Shown here: one piece after another, positions 62,208 through 64,000 of the stretch | How the letters are laid out: every line of letters starts with the position of its first letter | Position numbering within the stretch: the stretch's first letter is position 1 | From: UMGS1889 sp964540575 | Lineage (GTDB): Bacteria; Bacillota; Clostridia; Oscillospirales; Ruminococcaceae | NCBI GenBank assembly: GCA_964540575.1 | Contig: CAZINI010000004.1 | Span: 1 to 64,000 of the forward strand | Length of the DNA stretch: 64,000 bases | Direction of reading: 5' to 3' | Notes under the pieces: model-generated | Databases searched by the model: none | What the model was told of the DNA's origin: nothing | Seen by the model: only the letters and a program-made list of their open reading frames with translations | Made by a program: the position numbers and the translations under genes

Positions 62208-63233
62208 ATGGCAACACTAACAAAATCAATCGGTACGGTGACTCTGAGCGGCACCGCCGAAAAGGTCACTTTACCCGCTGTTTATGGCTGGGTCTGGGTG
62301 AAAAATATGTCCGACTCGGATATTTTTGCGGGGCTGTCCGACAATATATCCGAGGGTGCGGACGGGGTGCTTACTATCCCGTCGGGCGAGTGCGGACGCA
62401 TTCAGGGGGATAGTTCACGGGAGATTTATCTGCTTGGCTCCGGCGATGTGCAGGTGGTCGGACAGAATTATGCGGACTGCCCTTTTAAGGCGGGCGGGAA
62501 AGGGGGTGTGACTGTTGGCGGCAATCTGCTGATAAACCCCGATTTTAAGATAAATCAGAGGGGTATTACAAATATCGCTACACCCGGCGGTACAGGAAGT
62601 TTTGTCTATACCGTGGACAGATGGGCAATTGATGACGGCGGTGCTGTTGCGGTCAATTCCGATGGCACCTTAACGGTTAACGGCACTATTTCCCAAATCC
62701 TTGAAAATGCTGCCGGTGATAATGTTACCGTGTCGCTGGGAGTAGTAAGCGGTACGGCATCAGCAAGCTATAATGATTCAACAAAGAAGTTTACCATAAC
62801 AGCCGATGGTGCTGTTATTTCGTGGGCAAAGCTTGAATACGGCAACATTGCAACGCCATTTGTGCCCCCTGACTCTGCAAACGAGCTGCTGAAATGTCAG
62901 CGGTATTATTATTGTATACGAAATCAGTCTGCCACAGCACGTCAGATGCTTGCTATGGGTTATGCACAGTCAGCGGCAGAGTTAAGCGTAAACGTTAATT
63001 TCCCCGGCAGTATGCGTATCCCGCCGACTGTAACATTATCCAATGCTGCTGATGTTATGTTTTCAAAAGGCGGGGCAACAGCTGCAGCAAGCGTGACAGC
63101 GGTTGCAAGAAACGGCTGTATGGTGCCGTTTAACTCGATAACGCTTAAATGTACAGGCACTTTCGATACTAACACGGTTTATCAAGTTTTCCTTGAAATG
63201 TCAGGTCGTATTGAATTCAGTGCGGAACTGTAA
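62208..63233 (+). CDS. Tail fibre / receptor-binding protein
   Basis: 341 residues. An N-terminal beta domain (about 1-100) is followed by GGNLLINPDFKINQRG and, near 230, AKLEYGNIATPFVPPD then ELLKCQRYYYCI, both recurring signatures of phage tail fibres. The C-terminal domain is Ala/Val/Ser-rich beta structure. The small gene that follows is a usual partner. Confidence 0.78.
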   Translation: MATLTKSIGTVTLSGTAEKVTLPAVYGWVWVKNMSDSDIFAGLSDNISEGADGVLTIPSGECGRIQGDSSREIYLLGSGDVQVVGQNYADCPFKAGGKGGVTVGGNLLINPDFKINQRGITNIATPGGTGSFVYTVDRWAIDDGGAVAVNSDGTLTVNGTISQILENAAGDNVTVSLGVVSGTASASYNDSTKKFTITADGAVISWAKLEYGNIATPFVPPDSANELLKCQRYYYCIRNQSATARQMLAMGYAQSAAELSVNVNFPGSMRIPPTVTLSNAADVMFSKGGATAAASVTAVARNGCMVPFNSITLKCTGTFDTNTVYQVFLEMSGRIEFSAEL

Positions 63234-63244
63234 GGAGGTCAATT

Positions 63245-63568
63245 ATGTACGGAGTTTACATTAAAACAGACGATAACGGCAGAGTTGTTGATATAAACAG
63301 CGATGCATTTATCGCCGACACTGCGGGTCTGACGGAGATAGACAGGGGCGATGGCGACAAATATCATCATGCACAGGGAAATTATTTACCAAAGCCTTTG
63401 ACGGACGATAACGGCGTGTATCGGTACAAATATGCCGATGGTGCAGTTATTGAGAGGACGGCGGAGGAGATGGCGGCGGACATTCCCGCACCCGTGCCCG
63501 CACCGCCTACAAATGCGGAGCTGGCGGCTGCTATTGCAGAGCTTGCGGAGGTGATTTGCGGTGGTTAA
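63245..63568 (+). CDS. Tail fibre-associated protein
   Basis: 107 residues with an N-terminal beta segment (YGVYIKTDDNGRVVDINS), DGDKYHHAQGNYLPKP in the middle and a Pro/Ala-rich hinge (PAPVPAPP) before a short helix (AELAAAIAELAEVI). Size and place fit a fibre assembly or XkdW-like protein. AAGGAGG precedes the ATG. Confidence 0.68.
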   Translation: MYGVYIKTDDNGRVVDINSDAFIADTAGLTEIDRGDGDKYHHAQGNYLPKPLTDDNGVYRYKYADGAVIERTAEEMAADIPAPVPAPPTNAELAAAIAELAEVICGG

Positions 63569-63662
63569 GATTTTTGTATATCAAATCAAAGCGGGCAAAA
63601 TGTCAATTGATAATGTCCCCGACAGATGGCAGGAACAGGTAAGAAAGGAGCTTGAAAGATGA
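63561..63662 (+). CDS. CD1375/XkdX-like miniprotein, 33 residues
   Basis: GTG start overlapping the previous gene by eight bases. Begins VVKIFVYQIKAGKMSIDNVP and goes on DRWQEQVRKEL, the pattern of the CD1375 family of tiny phage proteins found between tail fibre and lysis genes. Its stop overlaps the lysozyme ATG, so the two are coupled. Confidence 0.75.
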   Translation: MVKIFVYQIKAGKMSIDNVPDRWQEQVRKELER

Positions 63663-64000
63663 CGGTTCGGGAAAATCATTTTCTGAACGGAATTGATGTA
63701 TCACAGCACAACGGCTGCATTGACTGGGACAAGGTAAAGGCAAGCGGCAAGGTCGATTTTGCAATTCTCCGGACAGGCTTCGGACGGGAACACGTTAAGC
63801 AGACCGACAAGCAGTTTGAACGGAATTATGCCGAATGCGTCCGTGTGGGGCTGCCTGTTGGGGCGTATCATTACAGCTATGCCGCAACACCCGAGGAAGC
63901 TGTTAAGGAAGCGGATTTCTGTTTGAAACTCATCAAAGGAAAGCAGTTTCAGATGCCGATTTGGTACGATATTGAAGAATCCGTACACGTTAAGCGGGGC
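63659..64000 (+). CDS. GH25 lysozyme (endolysin), cut by the window end
   Basis: 114 residues visible, starting at ATG 63659 after AAAGGAG. N-terminal GIDVSQHNGCIDWDKVK and the later AILRTGFGREH, GAYHYSYA and WYDIEES give the GH25 barrel with the catalytic D and E residues (D in GIDVSQ, DIE near the end). It would cleave peptidoglycan glycan strands for release. No holin gene is seen before it; one may follow beyond the window. Confidence 0.9.
   Translation, partial: MTVRENHFLNGIDVSQHNGCIDWDKVKASGKVDFAILRTGFGREHVKQTDKQFERNYAECVRVGLPVGAYHYSYAATPEEAVKEADFCLKLIKGKQFQMPIWYDIEESVHVKRG

Overview
The window looks like a chromosomal segment of an anaerobic, fibre-degrading gut or rumen Firmicute, most likely a Ruminococcus-type member of the Oscillospiraceae. 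The inference rests on strong AGGAGG-type ribosome binding sites, frequent TTG starts, clean TTGACA-17-TATAAT promoters, a secreted GH26 mannanase, the hydrogenase maturase HydF, FabK as the only enoyl-ACP reductase in view, a fused AccD-AccA, and many lipoproteins with Thr/Ser/Glu-rich linkers. Nothing in the sequence proves the species.

Layout. 0-4.7 kb: mannanase, a chemoreceptor, and a divergent Rrf2 regulator. 4.7-7 kb: acetyltransferase, DEDDh exonuclease and a shortened PTS enzyme I-like protein. 7.1-19 kb, all minus strand: one long probable operon running from a CNNM/CBS membrane protein through five consecutive transglutaminase-like lipoproteins to addB. 19.2-25.9 kb: a MarR-glgB unit, a purine salvage pair (phosphorylase and deaminase), a Rieske-type flavoprotein and a small membrane protein. 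25.9-37.5 kb: aroE, a lipoprotein and fabD on the minus strand, divergent from a complete type II fatty-acid operon (fabH-fabK-fabG-fabF-accB-fabZ-accC-accDA) and acpP. 37.5-41.2 kb: an AraC/GyrI regulator and the carboxyspermidine/carboxynorspermidine pair of polyamine synthesis. 41.3-41.7 kb: a promoter, a leader with a tandem 45-nt repeat, and a 48-residue EF-hand miniprotein. 41.7-47.2 kb: hydF with a membrane TPR-like partner, then a cobalamin-riboswitch-controlled corrinoid ABC importer. 47.4-50.8 kb: CPBP protease, HdeD-like protein, EAL phosphodiesterase. 50.8-51.7 kb: repeats only.

51.7-64 kb: tsaD sits at the end of a minus-strand unit with an Xre repressor, an ImmA/IrrE peptidase and a papain-like cysteine peptidase. 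Across an intergenic region carrying several copies of one palindromic operator, a plus-strand phage-derived structural module begins: Cro-like protein, sigma-like regulator, portal, scaffold-like protein, HK97-type capsid, connectors, tail proteins, tail fibre, CD1375-like miniprotein, and a GH25 lysozyme cut off by the window end. No integrase, terminase or tape-measure gene is visible in the part seen.

The most unusual elements are the five-copy transglutaminase-like array, the compact phage module with its regulatory switch next to an essential tRNA-modification gene, and the repeat-leader EF-hand miniprotein. Start sites were moved from the longest open frame wherever a Shine-Dalgarno sequence argued for it. 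All functions are inferred from motifs read by eye; no database search was made.
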